Of a DNA stretch of 64,000 nt, positions 9,501-20,000 are shown piece by piece (position 1 is the stretch's first letter; each line of letters starts with the position of its first letter). The notes below the pieces were generated by a model. That model did no database searches. It saw only the letters and a program-made list of their open reading frames with translations, and was not told where the DNA came from. Origin of the DNA: Basidiobolus meristosporus CBS 931.73 (taxonomy: Eukaryota > Basidiobolomycota > Basidiobolomycetes > Basidiobolales > Basidiobolaceae); the NCBI GenBank assembly GCA_002104905.1, contig MCFE01000091.1, positions 62,001 to 126,000 on the forward strand, in the 5' to 3' direction. The position numbers were made by a program, and so were the translations under genes.

Positions 9501-10165
9501 GGAAGAAAGATCCACACCAATTTCCAAAGAGGAGGGAAGATAGCCCTTTTCCAGAAATCCAACTCAGCAATCCAAAAGATTACAGTTGACTCCCCTGTTA
9601 GGACTCATACAGTGAATCCAACCAGTCCTGACAACAGACAATCCAAAGTTGATGCCTTTGCTACCAAAAGACACCTCACTGAAGAAGCTGTCAAACCCAT
9701 CCTCAGAAGACCACAAACTGAAGAGCCTGAAGTTGTCATTGACAAGAGGTCTAGTATGCTGCCCACATTGCCTTGTTCTCAGATGACCTCAAAGATAGCA
9801 AGCTACTCAAGCCCTCAACAGATTACTGAGTAGCTGTTGAAACAGAACCTCACTTTGTTAGTTGGAGAGATCATGAGTATATCCCTGTCTGTTTGGAAGG
9901 CCTTTGATGAGCAGCTTACAATAAGACAACAAGCTGTTGAGCATATGGATACCCATATAATTCAGACAAGCCATGAAGACCATAAAAAGACTGACAATGG
10001 TGCTGGATATAACCTTTTACCCAGTTGCAACTGCTGTGGTGAAAGCATATATATATGATGACCCTGTTGACAGTCATATTGACAGTGGCCCAGAGATTTG
10101 TGTTATGCCACTAGACTTCTGGAAGATACTTAGAAGCAAGGAGCTGCTGCCTGTTGATAGAGATA
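9250..10165. repeat. Right arm of the 916-bp inverted repeat
   Basis: Pairs with 7611-8526. It ends abruptly at 10165 inside the protease frame, where gypsy-1 gag in the opposite orientation begins. Confidence 0.9.
9501..10165 (+). pseudogene. gypsy-1 linker/protease fragment, inverted copy
   Basis: Plus-strand copy of 7611-8275: frames 9612-9833, 9837-10058 and 9973-10165 with HIDSGPEICVMPLDFW. The differences seen are few (for example HKKTDNG against HKKADNG, DFWKIL against DFWNTL). It is in the wrong orientation relative to the gag on either side. Confidence 0.82.
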
Positions 10166-10602
10166 GTAGTGACTTCAGCAGAGCCATTAATATTGAGGTA
10201 TAGCCTTTGCAGTTGTTCAGCAAGTTGGTCAATTCTGTTGGTAGTAAATGTTTGCTTGTCAGCAACAGCCTCCTTGACTCCTTGGTCAACTGGTCTGGCA
10301 GATTATACTTCAAGAGTCTCATAGAGGTGGAAGTCTGCTCTGCCCCTAGGAGAACATGTTTCATCTCTGCAAAGCAGGGAATGCCAGACTTGTTATCCTT
10401 GGCTGCATGTAGGTCAAATTTCTTTGCCAAGTCCTGGGGAAGTCCTTGTGTAAGGTAACATATGAAGGTAGGCTCAGTTAGAGCCTGTGAGTCTAGGAGT
10501 GGCTCAACTATGTCTTTATATTGTTGAGTGAACTCTTCATGTGGTAGCTTGGAAAGTCCAGTCCTTCCAAAGTGTCTCAGGTCTTCAATTCCATAGTATA
10601 AA
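10166..10602 (-). pseudogene. gypsy-1 gag, C-terminal half (minus strand)
   Basis: Capsid-like retrotransposon gag: peptides FGRTGLSKLPHEEFTQQY and TFICYLTQGLPQDLAKKF in the order expected for Ty3/gypsy capsid. It continues, after removal of copia-1 (10603-15907), into 15908-16262 at YLQAEYGRHH/YYGIEDLRHF. The zinc-knuckle part is not seen; the inverted piece at 9501-10165 replaces it. Confidence 0.75.
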
Positions 10603-11580
10603 TGTTGTAAAAAATTTGTATTTCCACCTAAATATTCACCTAACTTAGTCACTTAGATCATTACCTTCATATCTTAGAGAATACTGACCAAATTCCTAGT
10701 CAGGATCTACTTAGAATATTTTCACCAAAATATCAGGTACCCCAAACATGAAAATTCTCAAAGTTGTCCAAACAGCCCCAAACTTTACACACATGTTCTT
10801 GGGACCTTCCTTAACATATTCTACGTGTTTGATATGCCAAGATGATGTAAAAGTATAAATAGTACTTTTACATTCAATAAATCATTAAGTGAAAACTACA
10901 TAATTGACTTGTTCCGTTGGATAGTGCCACATTGAGCCATGAGTACCATATGATGCCATAGTGTGCCAGAGAGGCCAGGTGAGCCTCTACCTGGCCACAG
11001 AGTGTGAAACATAGCTCCGCATCTTCATGCAAAGCAGCCACTGTGTTTCACCCATTGTGTTGGAGAAAATCCATTTTTTGACCTTTTTTTTGGATCAATG
11101 TTGTGCAGGATGTGTTAGAGAACAAGCAGATTGAAGATATGCATCTGGTACTCAATACCCATGGCACTCTGAATCTGGCTTCTGTAGCTTGTATCATGTC
11201 ACAAAAATGAATGGCACTATCTCGGTCCACTGGTACTATCTGGCGCTATATTTAAATATTAGTCCTAAAGTAAGATCTATACAAAGCACTTATAGTGCCA
11301 GATAGTACCAGTGGACCAAGATAGTGCCATTCATTTTTGTGACATGATACAAGCTACAGGAGCTAGAGTCAGAGTGCCATGGGTGAAACACAGGGGCTGC
11401 TTTACATGAAGATGCAGAGCTATGTTTCACACTCTGTGGCCAAGTATAGGCCCACTTGACCTCTCTGGCACACAATGGCATTGTTTGGCACGCATGGCTC
11501 AATGTGGCACTATCCAACGGAACAAGTCTAATCTACTTGTCCTCCCAATCACCTCCAATATCTCCAAGATTCTTACAACA
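10603..11580 (+). repeat. 5' LTR-A of copia-1, carrying a foldback element
   Basis: 350 bp of LTR once the 623-bp foldback (10906-11528) and its 5-bp duplication are removed. TATA palindrome just upstream of the insertion (ATGTAAAAGTATAAATAG). Confidence 0.93.
10906..11528. mobile_element. Foldback element (623 bp), TIR GACTTGTTCCGTTGGATAGT, TSD TAATC
   Basis: Ends are long inverted repeats (GACTTGTTCCGTTGGATAGT and its complement ACTATCCAACGGAACAAGTC, then CCACATTGAGCCATG). Flanks TAATT (10901-10905) and TAATC (11529-11533) match the undisturbed LTR (ACATAATCTAC). The arms continue almost to the centre (around 11245-11285), with extra internal palindromic blocks. No coding capacity is supported; frames inside have no homology. 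Confidence 0.93.
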
Positions 11581-11597
11581 GGCTATGAGCCCCAAGC
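11581..11597 (+). promoter_or_regulatory. Primer binding site of copia-1: initiator-tRNA anticodon arm
   Basis: GGCTATGAGCCCCAAGC directly follows the 5' LTR. It is complementary to the anticodon stem-loop of eukaryotic initiator tRNA-Met (GGGGCUCAUAACC type) except for one base, the half-tRNA priming known for copia-like elements. Confidence 0.8.
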
Positions 11598-11611
11598 TGG
11601 CACTCTCTGCA

Positions 11612-12412
11612 ATGTCTACTACTGTTATTACTGGAATTTTCCCTTCTACTGAAAAATTGGATGGATCTAACTACCCAGTGTGGATGGTGCAGATGAAGAT
11701 GCTGCTGCAAGAGAGAGGCCTGTGGGATATTGTCATGGGAGAAGAATTGCCTCCTAAAAACATGGGAGAGGAAGCCTTGAAGTACCAGAAGAAAGAACAA
11801 AGTGCCTTTATCTGCATTTTCCTTAATGTTGAGGACAAATTGCTAATTCAATGCTCAAGAGCAAAAACAGCAAAGAATGACTGGAAGGCATTAGAAGGCA
11901 CCTACCAGTCATGTTCAGCTGCTAAGATAATGAATCTGAGACAAAAATTCTTTACTACAAAGATGCTGCCAGGAGAAGAAATGAAATATCTAATCTACAG
12001 AATAACCCTGCTGGTGGATGAAATAGAATCCGTGGGCATACCAACCACTGTTGAGAATGTGATACATAGCATCCTGAATAGCCTGACAGACAGGTTTCAG
12101 GCCCTTGTATCAGCCCTAGAGTCCAGAACTGAAGATTTGACCTTAAATTAGGAGTATGGAAGGCTCCTGGATGAAGAATTAAGAAAATCAAGCACAAATA
12201 AGAAGGAAGAAGAAAATGCTTTAATAAGCAAAGATAACCAACAAAGGAGGTACCCAAGACCCTACAAAGGCAACAGAAACCTGTTTTGCAACTACTGCAA
12301 AAGGAAAGGACACACATCAGACTGGTGTCTCAAAAAGAAAGGTAATCAGCAAAAGAAGCCTGAATATGGAATGCTGCAACAACTGAAGATATACTATACA
12401 TATCTGCACTGA
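11612..12412 (+). pseudogene. copia-1 gag with zinc knuckle, one premature stop
   Basis: ATG at 11612. A Gag/UBN2-type copia capsid region (WMVQMKMLLQERGLWDIV, about residues 24-41; NVIHSILNSLTDRFQALV) runs to a TAG at 12149-12151, where copia-3 has a Tyr codon. The frame then continues through a basic linker to a CCHC knuckle CNYCKRKGHTSDWC (12289-12330). Without the stop, gag would be about 265 residues. In-frame ATGs upstream (11456) lie in the LTR/PBS and are not the start. Confidence 0.85.
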
Positions 12413-12429
12413 ATATGACCACAAACAAG

Positions 12430-15400
12430 GATTCTCAGACGTGATACATTGACTCTGGAGCATCTCAACACATTACACACCAAAGAGAACTTTTTACCCA
12501 ATATCAAGAAATTCCAATTAAGGAAGTTTTCATGGGTGACAATAGAACACTTGATGCAGTGGGAGAAGGAACTATCCAAGTAAACCTAAGAAGCAGTGAA
12601 GGAGGCCATACACAGACCTTTAAAGAAGTACTCTATGTACCAGAAATAGCCAAGAACCCACTATCTTTAAGCAAGGCCACTGCAGAAGGACTCAGTGTCA
12701 GCTTTGACAACTCTGGATATAAGATCACTGTGCAAAGTGGTGCCCATATTGCTTTAGGTATCAGAGATCAGAACCTATACAAGTTGACTTATACTCCATC
12801 ATATATGGAAGCCAGTATAAGTAACTTAAATGAAGAAACACCAATGCATTGGCACATGAGATTTGGGCACATCAATTTTGATATTTGCACAAAATGATCA
12901 AAGATCAGCTAATTTCTGGGGTAAAAATTAATCCCCCAGCTAATTTGGAGCAGTGTGAAGCCTGGTTATATGGGAAACAAGCCAGACAACTGTTCAAGAG
13001 CTCTAGGTTAATCAAAACTAAGAAAAAAATTAGATCTAATTCACTCAGATCTGCGTGGACCTATGCAAAATTTATCCTTAGGTGGGATGAAGTATTTAAT
13101 CACTTTTATTTATGATTATACAAGAAAAATGTGGGTCTACTTCATGGGGAGAAAGGAAGAAGCTCTTTCTAAGTTCAGGGAGTTTAAAGCCATGGTGGAG
13201 AGAGAAACCTGTGAAAAAATCGAGAAAATACACTCTGACAATAGTGAGTATACCTCAAAACTCTTCATCCACTTCTGCAAAATTAATGGGATAAGGCAAG
13301 AGACTACTTTACCATACTTCCCACAACAAAATGCAGTAGCAGAATGTGCAAACAGATCAATAATTGATATGGCAAGATCTATGATCCAAGATCAAAAATT
13401 ATCCTATGATTTTTGGGCGGAATCAGTTGCCACTGCTGTATATCTTAAAAATAGGAGTTATAACAGAATACATTGTTATTCTACTCCATTTGAAGCATTA
13501 TATGGATACAGACCAAGTGCAGAACATCTAAGAATAATTGGGTGTACTGCATATGCCAAGAAACTGCCTGGAAACAGTCAATATTTGAGCCAAAAAGTGC
13601 AAAGTGCATATCTTTGGGCTACTGCAATGAGAGTAAAGCATACAGGCTCTACAATACTGAAGCAAAGAAGCTAGTCAAGTCCAGGGATGTGTTGTTTGAT
13701 GAAAATTCAAAATCTTCACAAAAATTGACATCAGATGATGACAAAAATCTGATCCCAAATCCACCAATTGTCAGGATTGAATCCAAGCAAAAAAATGAGA
13801 ATTTTTTCACTCCAGAGGACTCTTCAGCCCTTATTCAGCCAGAATCAGTTCCCAGGAATATCCCAGAAGCAATCATTCCAGTATCAAATGCCTGGAGATC
13901 CAATTGGACAACAAATAGCCCAAATTACTATATCAATGAGGGCACAAACTTAGCCCATGCCCATTCAGTCCATATTGATGAGCCCCAGACTGTAAAAGAG
14001 GCCCCAAATGGCCCTCAGACAAAGTTTTGGAGATCTGCAATGACTGAGGAATATCAGGCCCTGATGGAAAATCAAACTTGGGACTTTGTCAAGTTACCAA
14101 TCAACCAAAAATCAATTGGATGCTGATGGGTCTTCAAGACAAATATAAGGCTGATGGTACAATTGAAAGATACAAAGCAAGACTTGTGGCCAAAGGATAC
14201 TCTCAAACAAAAGGACTTGACTATATTGAGACCTTTGCACTGGTAGCCAAGTTTAATTCCATCAGATTAATATTGACTATTGCAGCCAAATATAAGTTTT
14301 TTATTCATCAAATGGATGTAAAACAGCATTTTTGAATGGAGAACTTGATGAGGATGTGTCTATGGACCAGCCTGATAGGTTTGTTGACCATGATAACCCC
14401 CATTCAGTTTGCAAGCATAAAAAGTCTATATGGTCTCAAATAATCACCAAGAGCCAGGAATTGTAAGATAGATGCATATTTAGAGTCTCTGAGTTTCAAA
14501 AGGAGCAATGCTGACTATAGTATGTACTATAAGCCAGATAGAGCAAATCCAGTTCTGTTAGCTCTATATGTAGATGATCTAATTATAGCCAGCAATAACC
14601 TAGAAACATTAGAAGAGACTAAATCCAGCCTATCTAAGGAGTTCAAGGTGTCCAATCTAGGAGAACTTAGTTACTACTTAGGGATTAAGTTCTCCATAGA
14701 CAGAAGTACCCAGACTATCACCCTAAGTCAATCCAAGTATATTCAAGATATACTAAAGAAGTACAAAATGAAAGACTGTAAACTGGCAGCTACTCTAATA
14801 GAGACAAACCTTAACTTGGTCAAAACTCAACCAGATCAAGAGAGCTTGGTGCCATCTGAAAGCCCTGACCTTCCTTATCAATTTATAGTCAGTAGTCTGA
14901 TGTATATCATGCTTAAAACATATCCAGATATCTCATACTCAGTAGGAGTTGACAGCCAACATAATCAGAACCATGGATCTGAACATATTGCAGCAGTTAA
15001 GCGGATTTTTAGATACCTAAAAGGAACTACTGATATCTGCTCAAGATACACTTCTAAGGACTAAGAACAGGATCTTGTGGGATACCCTGATGCTGATTGG
15101 GGACAAAACTTGGAGGACAGATGATCTACCACAGGATACACCTTTGTTTACTGCAAAGGAGCAAATTCATGGAACTTAAGAAAGCAACCAACCATAGCAC
15201 ATTCTACCACAGAGGCAGAGTATATGGCAGCCTGTAAAGCTACAGAAGAAGCAATGTGGTTAAGAAAGCTTTTTACAGATATAGGCCTATGTCAAAAAAC
15301 GCCTATTACTTTATTTCAAGATAATCAAGGATGTACACAATTAGGTAGAAATCCAACTTTTCATGCCAGAACCAAGCACACAGATATTAGACATCATTTC

Positions 15401-15547
15401 ATATGTGAAGCTATAGATAATAGCTTAGTCAGCTTAGTTTACTGTCCTACAGATGAAATGATTGCAGACATATTTACCAAACCATTAGCTAGAGACAAGT
15501 TTGAATATCTTAGGTCAAAATTAGAACTAGTCCATATAAACATTTAG
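12430..15547 (+). pseudogene. copia-1 pol: protease, integrase, RT, RNase H
   Basis: Protease YIDSGASQHI at 12445-12474. GAG-pre-integrase MHWHMRFGH at 12844-12870, then a frameshift near 12885. The integrase core keeps Asp (IHSDL, about 13040, frame shifted), Asp (IHSDNSEY) and Glu (VAECANRSI). RT starts near 14040, has a TGA at 14124-14126, a one-base deletion in an A-run near 14320 and a two-base deletion near 14430; YVDD is intact at 14567-14578. RNase H runs to the TAG at 15545-15547 with a stop at 15062. These lesions, several shared with copia-3, make it inactive. Confidence 0.88.
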
Positions 15548-15558
15548 GTGAGTGGGAG
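15548..15558 (+). promoter_or_regulatory. Polypurine tract of copia-1
   Basis: GTGAGTGGGAG lies between the pol stop codon and the TG of the 3' LTR, the position of the plus-strand primer in LTR retroelements. The same tract precedes other LTR-A copies (for example 20332-20342). Confidence 0.75.
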
Positions 15559-15907
15559 TGGTCTAAAAAGTTGGTGTTTCCACCTAAATATTCACCTAGC
15601 TAGTCACTTAGATCATTACCTTCATATCCTAGAGAATACTGACCAAATTCCTTGTTGGGATTTACTTAGAATATTTTCACCAAAATACCAAGTACTCAGA
15701 ACATGTAAATTCTCAAAGTTGTCCAAACAGCCCTAAGCTTTGCACACATGTTCTTGGGACCTTCCTTAACCTATTCTATGCATTTGCAATGCCAAGACCA
15801 TGTAAAAGTATAAATACTACTTTTACATTCAATAAATCATTAAGTGAAAATCAAATAATCAACTTGTTCTCCCAATCACTTCCAATATCTCAAACACTCT
15901 TACAACA
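15559..15907 (+). repeat. 3' LTR-A of copia-1
   Basis: 349 bp, TGGTCTAAAAAG...CTCTTACAACA, followed by the target duplication ATAAA. The TATA palindrome is intact at 15800-15828. It lacks the foldback found in the 5' LTR, so the foldback came in after copia-1 had inserted. Confidence 0.93.
15800..15828. promoter_or_regulatory. TATA box inside an 11-bp perfect inverted repeat (LTR-A promoter)
   Basis: ATGTAAAAGTA, loop TAAATAC, TACTTTTACAT. The TATAAATA core spans arm and loop. The same arrangement is in the LTR-A copies at 8276, 9152, 10603 and 20343; it is decayed in the copy at 3571. Confidence 0.75.
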
Positions 15908-16262
15908 ATAAATGGTGTCTACCATACTCAGCTTGTAGGTAGGTCCTCATTAAGGCCCAATCAGTGAGAATGTCTCCTTGTCTGAGAAGCTTAGTGGTTA
16001 TATCATCCGTGCAGTAGTAGGGGAAGTCTTCAGCCATTTCTTGCTCACAGATGCTGCACATCTTGCAAAGTTTGTCCCACTTGAATATGAAGCTCTCCAC
16101 ATTCTTTCCATCAAGCTGTGAGGCTCCAGGCACAAGTAGTAACAGCATAGTATTCATCTTGAATAGGTATGCTGGCATTGTAATCTTGCTAATATTGGTA
16201 GCCTCTTTTCATAAAATCATCAGGCAAGGCTTGTTGGGTCATAGGATGCTTATATGAACCCC
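15908..16262 (-). pseudogene. gypsy-1 gag, N-terminal half (minus strand)
   Basis: Minus-strand frame 16178-15900 with GASQLDGKNVESFIFKWDKL (capsid start typical of fungal Ty3/gypsy gag) and DDITTKLLRQGDILTDW. Continuous with 10602-10166 once copia-1 is removed. The start codon region is degraded. Confidence 0.75.
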
Positions 16263-16396
16263 CCAGATTGAGTGGTAAATATGTGAATGTGAATGAGTCT
16301 AAGAGAGAGATATGTCCAATGCTTCTCAAGTGTCTGGTATGTGGGGTGTTCACTGGGTGCAATAATCTCTGGCAAAAACTTGCTAGGAGTACTTGG

Positions 16397-16942
16397 TGTC
16401 ATGATCACATGACAACCATGAGCACCCATGCCAAGCTTCAGCTTCCTAGCTCAATTTCTAAGAGATTCCTTCTGGAGCCTTCTACCACCTTCCAGAAAGT
16501 TCCTGACCATTCCAAACCCGTGTTACACAATGGAACATTCCATGGAAGCTTCCCATTGTATTTTTCATAGTCCAGTACCATATATGGAAATACCAGATCA
16601 CATGACTTAGTCACATGATCAGGTGACCCAATCCATTTCCCCATCCTGTCTCAGTGCCTTGCCTTCTATATAATTATCCCCAGCACATTGCTGTGCCTCA
16701 CCCCACAACCCCATTAGTATTAGCCAATATCTCTTGGCATCAGTATAACCAAAAAGTATATATAGTCCTATCCCCCCTTAAGTATTCCTCAGTCTGATAA
16801 ACACAGGTCTTGAATAAACAGCCTTGCCTTGGAAATCCGCCTTGCCTTGGAAATCCACCTTGCCTTGTTCATCCACACCTAAGTCCTTTCCTGGTCCTGC
16901 CTTGCCTAGCCCTACTCTCCTGCCTTGTGTCTATTCATAACA
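16397..16942 (+). repeat. Solo LTR-F (546 bp), TSD CTTGG
   Basis: TGTCATGATCACATGAC...TATTCATAACA between perfect CTTGG duplications (16392-16396, 16943-16947). It contains a heat-shock-element-like triplet (16490-16502), TATA-like CTATATAATTA near 16666 and an 18-bp direct repeat (GCCTTGCCTTGGAAATCC, about 16823-16858, with a third degenerate unit). No internal region of this family is seen. Confidence 0.88.
16490..16502. promoter_or_regulatory. Heat-shock-element-like triplet in LTR-F
   Basis: TTCCAGAAAGTTC fits TTCnnGAAnnTTC exactly, upstream of the TATA-like sequence. Confidence 0.5.
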
Positions 16943-17028
16943 CTTGGGGTCTTGGCACTAATCTAACAAGAAGGTGCATAAAGCCACAAGCTTGTCAAGG
17001 GAGAGCTATTGAGATAATTCATACTCAT

Positions 17029-20000
17029 GAGCAAAAACAGCAAAGAATGCTTGGAGGCATTAGAAGGCACCTACCAGTCATGTTCAGTTGCTACAAAAAT
17101 GTATCTGAGACAAAAATTTTACTACAAAGATGCTGCAAGGTGATGATATGAAAAATCTAATCAACAGATTACCCTGCATATAGATGAGATGAAATCTGTG
17201 GGAGTACCAACTGCTGATGAGGATGTAATAGTTATCATCCTGAATAGCCTGACAGACAGATTTCAGGGTCTTGTATCAGCCCTAAAGCTCAGAACTGAAG
17301 ACTTGACTTTAAATTATATATATGGAAGGTTCCTGGATGAAGAATTAAGAAAATCAAGTGCCAATAAGAGTGAAGATGAAATGCTTTAATAAGCAATGAT
17401 AACCAACAAAGGAGGTACCCAAGACCCTACAAAGGCAACAGCAACCATATCTGTAAGCAAGGCCACTGCAGAAGGACTCAGTTTCAGCTTTGACAACTCA
17501 TGATGCAAGATCGCTGATCAAAATGATGCCCATATTGCTTTGGGTATCAGAGATCAGAATCTATACAGGTTAACTGATATTTCATCATATTTGGATGCCA
17601 ATATAAGTAACTTAAATGAAGAAACACCAATGCTTTGGCACAGGAGACTTGGGCACATCAATTTTGATCATTTGCACAACATGATCAAAGATCAGTAAAT
17701 TTCCAGAGTAATAATTGATCCCCCAGGTAGTTTGGAGCACTGTGAAGCCTCCATATATGGAAAACAAGCCAGACAACTGTTCAAGAGCTCTGGGTCAATC
17801 AAAATCACGAAAAAATTAGATCTAATTCACTCAGATCTGTATGGACCTATGCAAAATTTATCCTTAGGCAGGATTAAGTACTTAATCACTTTATTGATGA
17901 TTATATGAGAAACATGTGGGTTTACTTCTTGGAGAGAAAGGAAGTAGTACTGTCTAAGCTCAGGGAGCTCAAAGACATGGTGGAGAGAGAAACTGGTAAA
18001 AATATTAAGAAAATACATGCTGACAATGGTCTAGAATAAACTTCAACACACTTCCTCCACCTCTCAGAATTCATGGGATAAAGCAAGAGAATACTGTACA
18101 TACTACCCCTGGCAAAGTGGAGTAGCAGAGTGTGCTAACAGATGAATAATGAATATGGCAAGATCTATGATCCATGATCAAAAATTATCCTATGATTTTT
18201 GGGCAGAATCAATTGCTACAGCTATATACCTTAAAAATAGGAGTTATAACAGAATACTTTGTGATTCTACTCCATTTAAGACATGGTATGGGTACACACC
18301 AAGTGCAGATCCTCTAAGAATATTTGGGTGTACAGCATATGTCAAGTAACTACCTGGAATTCAGTCAAAATTTGAGCCAAAAAGTGTAAATTGCATAATA
18401 TTGGGCTACTGCTGTCAGAGTAAGGCAAACAGACTCTACAATACTGAGGCAAAGAAGCTGATCAAGTCCAGGGATGTGTTGTTTGATAAAATTCAAATGT
18501 CACAAAAAATGACATTAGATGATGTCAAAAATCTGATCTCAAGTCCACCAATTTTCAGGATTGAATCAGAGCAGGGCAGTGAAAATAATTTCATTCCAGA
18601 GAACTCTACAACAGTGGCTCAGCCTGAAGCAGTGCCCAGGAATTTCTCAGAAGTGATCATTCCAGTATCATATGCCCGGAGATCCAATTGAACAACATAT
18701 AGCCAAAATTACTATATCAGTAAGGGCATAAACTTAGCCCCTGCCCATTCAGTCCATATTGATGAGCCCCAGACTGTGACAGATGTCCTAAATGGCCCTT
18801 AGACAAAGTTTTAGAGATCTGCAATGACTGAGGAATATCAGGCCTTGATAGAAAATCAAACTTGGGACTTTGTCAAATTACCAATCAACCAAAAATCAAT
18901 TGGATGCTGATGGGTCTTCAAGACAAATATAAGGCTGATGGTACAATTGAAAGATACAAAGCAAGACTTGTGGCCAAAGGATACTCTCAAACAAAAGGAC
19001 TTGACTATATTGAGACCTTTGCACCGGTAGCCAAGTTTAATTCCATCAGATTAATATTGACTATTGCAGCCAAATATAAGTTTTTTATTCATCAAATGGA
19101 TGTAAAACAGCATTTTTGAATGGAGAACTTGATGAGGATGTGTCTATGGACCAGCCTGATAGGTTTGTTGACCATGATAACCCCCATTCAGTTTGCAAGC
19201 ATAAAAAGCCTATATGGTCACAAATAATCACCAAGAGCCAGGAATTGCAAGATAGATTCTTATTTAGAGTCTCTGAGTTTCAAAAGGAGCAATGCTGAGT
19301 ATAGTATGTACTATAAGTCAGACAGAGCAAACTGAGTTCTGTTAGCTCTATATGTGGATGATCTAATTATAGCCGCCAATAACCTAGAAACATTACAAGT
19401 GACCAAATCCAGCCTATATAAGGAGTTCAAGATGTTCAATTTAGGAGAACTTAGTTACTACTTAGGGATTAAGTTCTCCATAGACAGAAGTACCCAGATT
19501 ATCACCCTAAGTCAATCCAAGTATATTCAAGATATACTAGAGAAGTACTAAATGGTAGACTGTAAACTGACAGCTACCCCAATGGAGACAAACCTTAACT
19601 TGGTCAGAACTCAACCAGATCAAGAGAGCTTGGTGCCATCTGAAAGCCCTGACCTTCCTTATCAATCTATGGTTAGGAGTCTGATGTATATGATGCTTGG
19701 AACATGTCCAGATATCTCATATTCAGTAGCAGTTGTGAGCCAGCATAATCAGAACTATGGATCTAATCATATTACAGCAGTTAAGTGGACTTTTAGATAC
19801 CTATAAGGAACTGCTGATATCTGCTTATGATACACTTACATGGATTCAGAACAGGATCTTGCGTGATACTCTGATGCTGATTGGGGAGAAAACTTGGAAG
19901 ACAGAAGATCCACCAAAGGATAAACCTTTCTTTACTGTAAAGGAGCATTTTCATGGAATTCAAGAAAGCAACCAACCATAGCAATTTCTACCACAGAGGC

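Larger units (their letters stand above)
10603..15907 (+). mobile_element. copia-1: full-length Ty1/copia retrotransposon, inactivated
   Basis: Two LTR-A copies (10603-11580 with a nested foldback; 15559-15907) flanked by perfect 5-bp duplications ATAAA (10598-10602, 15908-15912), so a true insertion, here into gypsy-1 gag. Order: LTR, half-tRNA primer site, gag, protease, integrase, RT, RNase H, polypurine tract, LTR: the Ty1/copia order. At least one in-frame stop in gag, a stop in RT and several frameshifts prevent a full polyprotein. Confidence 0.95.
16263..17028 (-). repeat. Truncated LTR-C, interrupted by solo LTR-F
   Basis: About 220 bp matching the LTR-C end seen at 20700-20870 and 34920-35090 (TCTAAGAGAGAGATATGTCC, then AAGCCACAAGCTTGTCAAGG), split by LTR-F at 16397-16942. 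Orientation is taken from the TATA box of complete LTR-C copies. Confidence 0.75.

Noticed and set aside
10906-11528. Small coding frames inside the foldback (for example 11290-11517)
   Set aside because: They arise from palindromic arms, have no homology, and are not shared with the relative at 62367.
14300-14350. Programmed ribosomal frameshift in copia RT
   Set aside because: It would lie in the middle of the palm domain next to a shared TGA; an inherited one-base loss is simpler. Kept only as a remote alternative.
5928-16262. A complete gypsy-1 element with LTRs
   Set aside because: No LTR pair, primer site or polypurine tract of gypsy-1 could be located; only internal parts are present.
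16263-17028. Genes in the 16.3-17.0 kb frames (for example 16268-16570, 16810-17151)
   Set aside because: They cross LTR-F and LTR-C borders fixed by the CTTGG duplication and contain tandem CCTTG repeats, not protein features.
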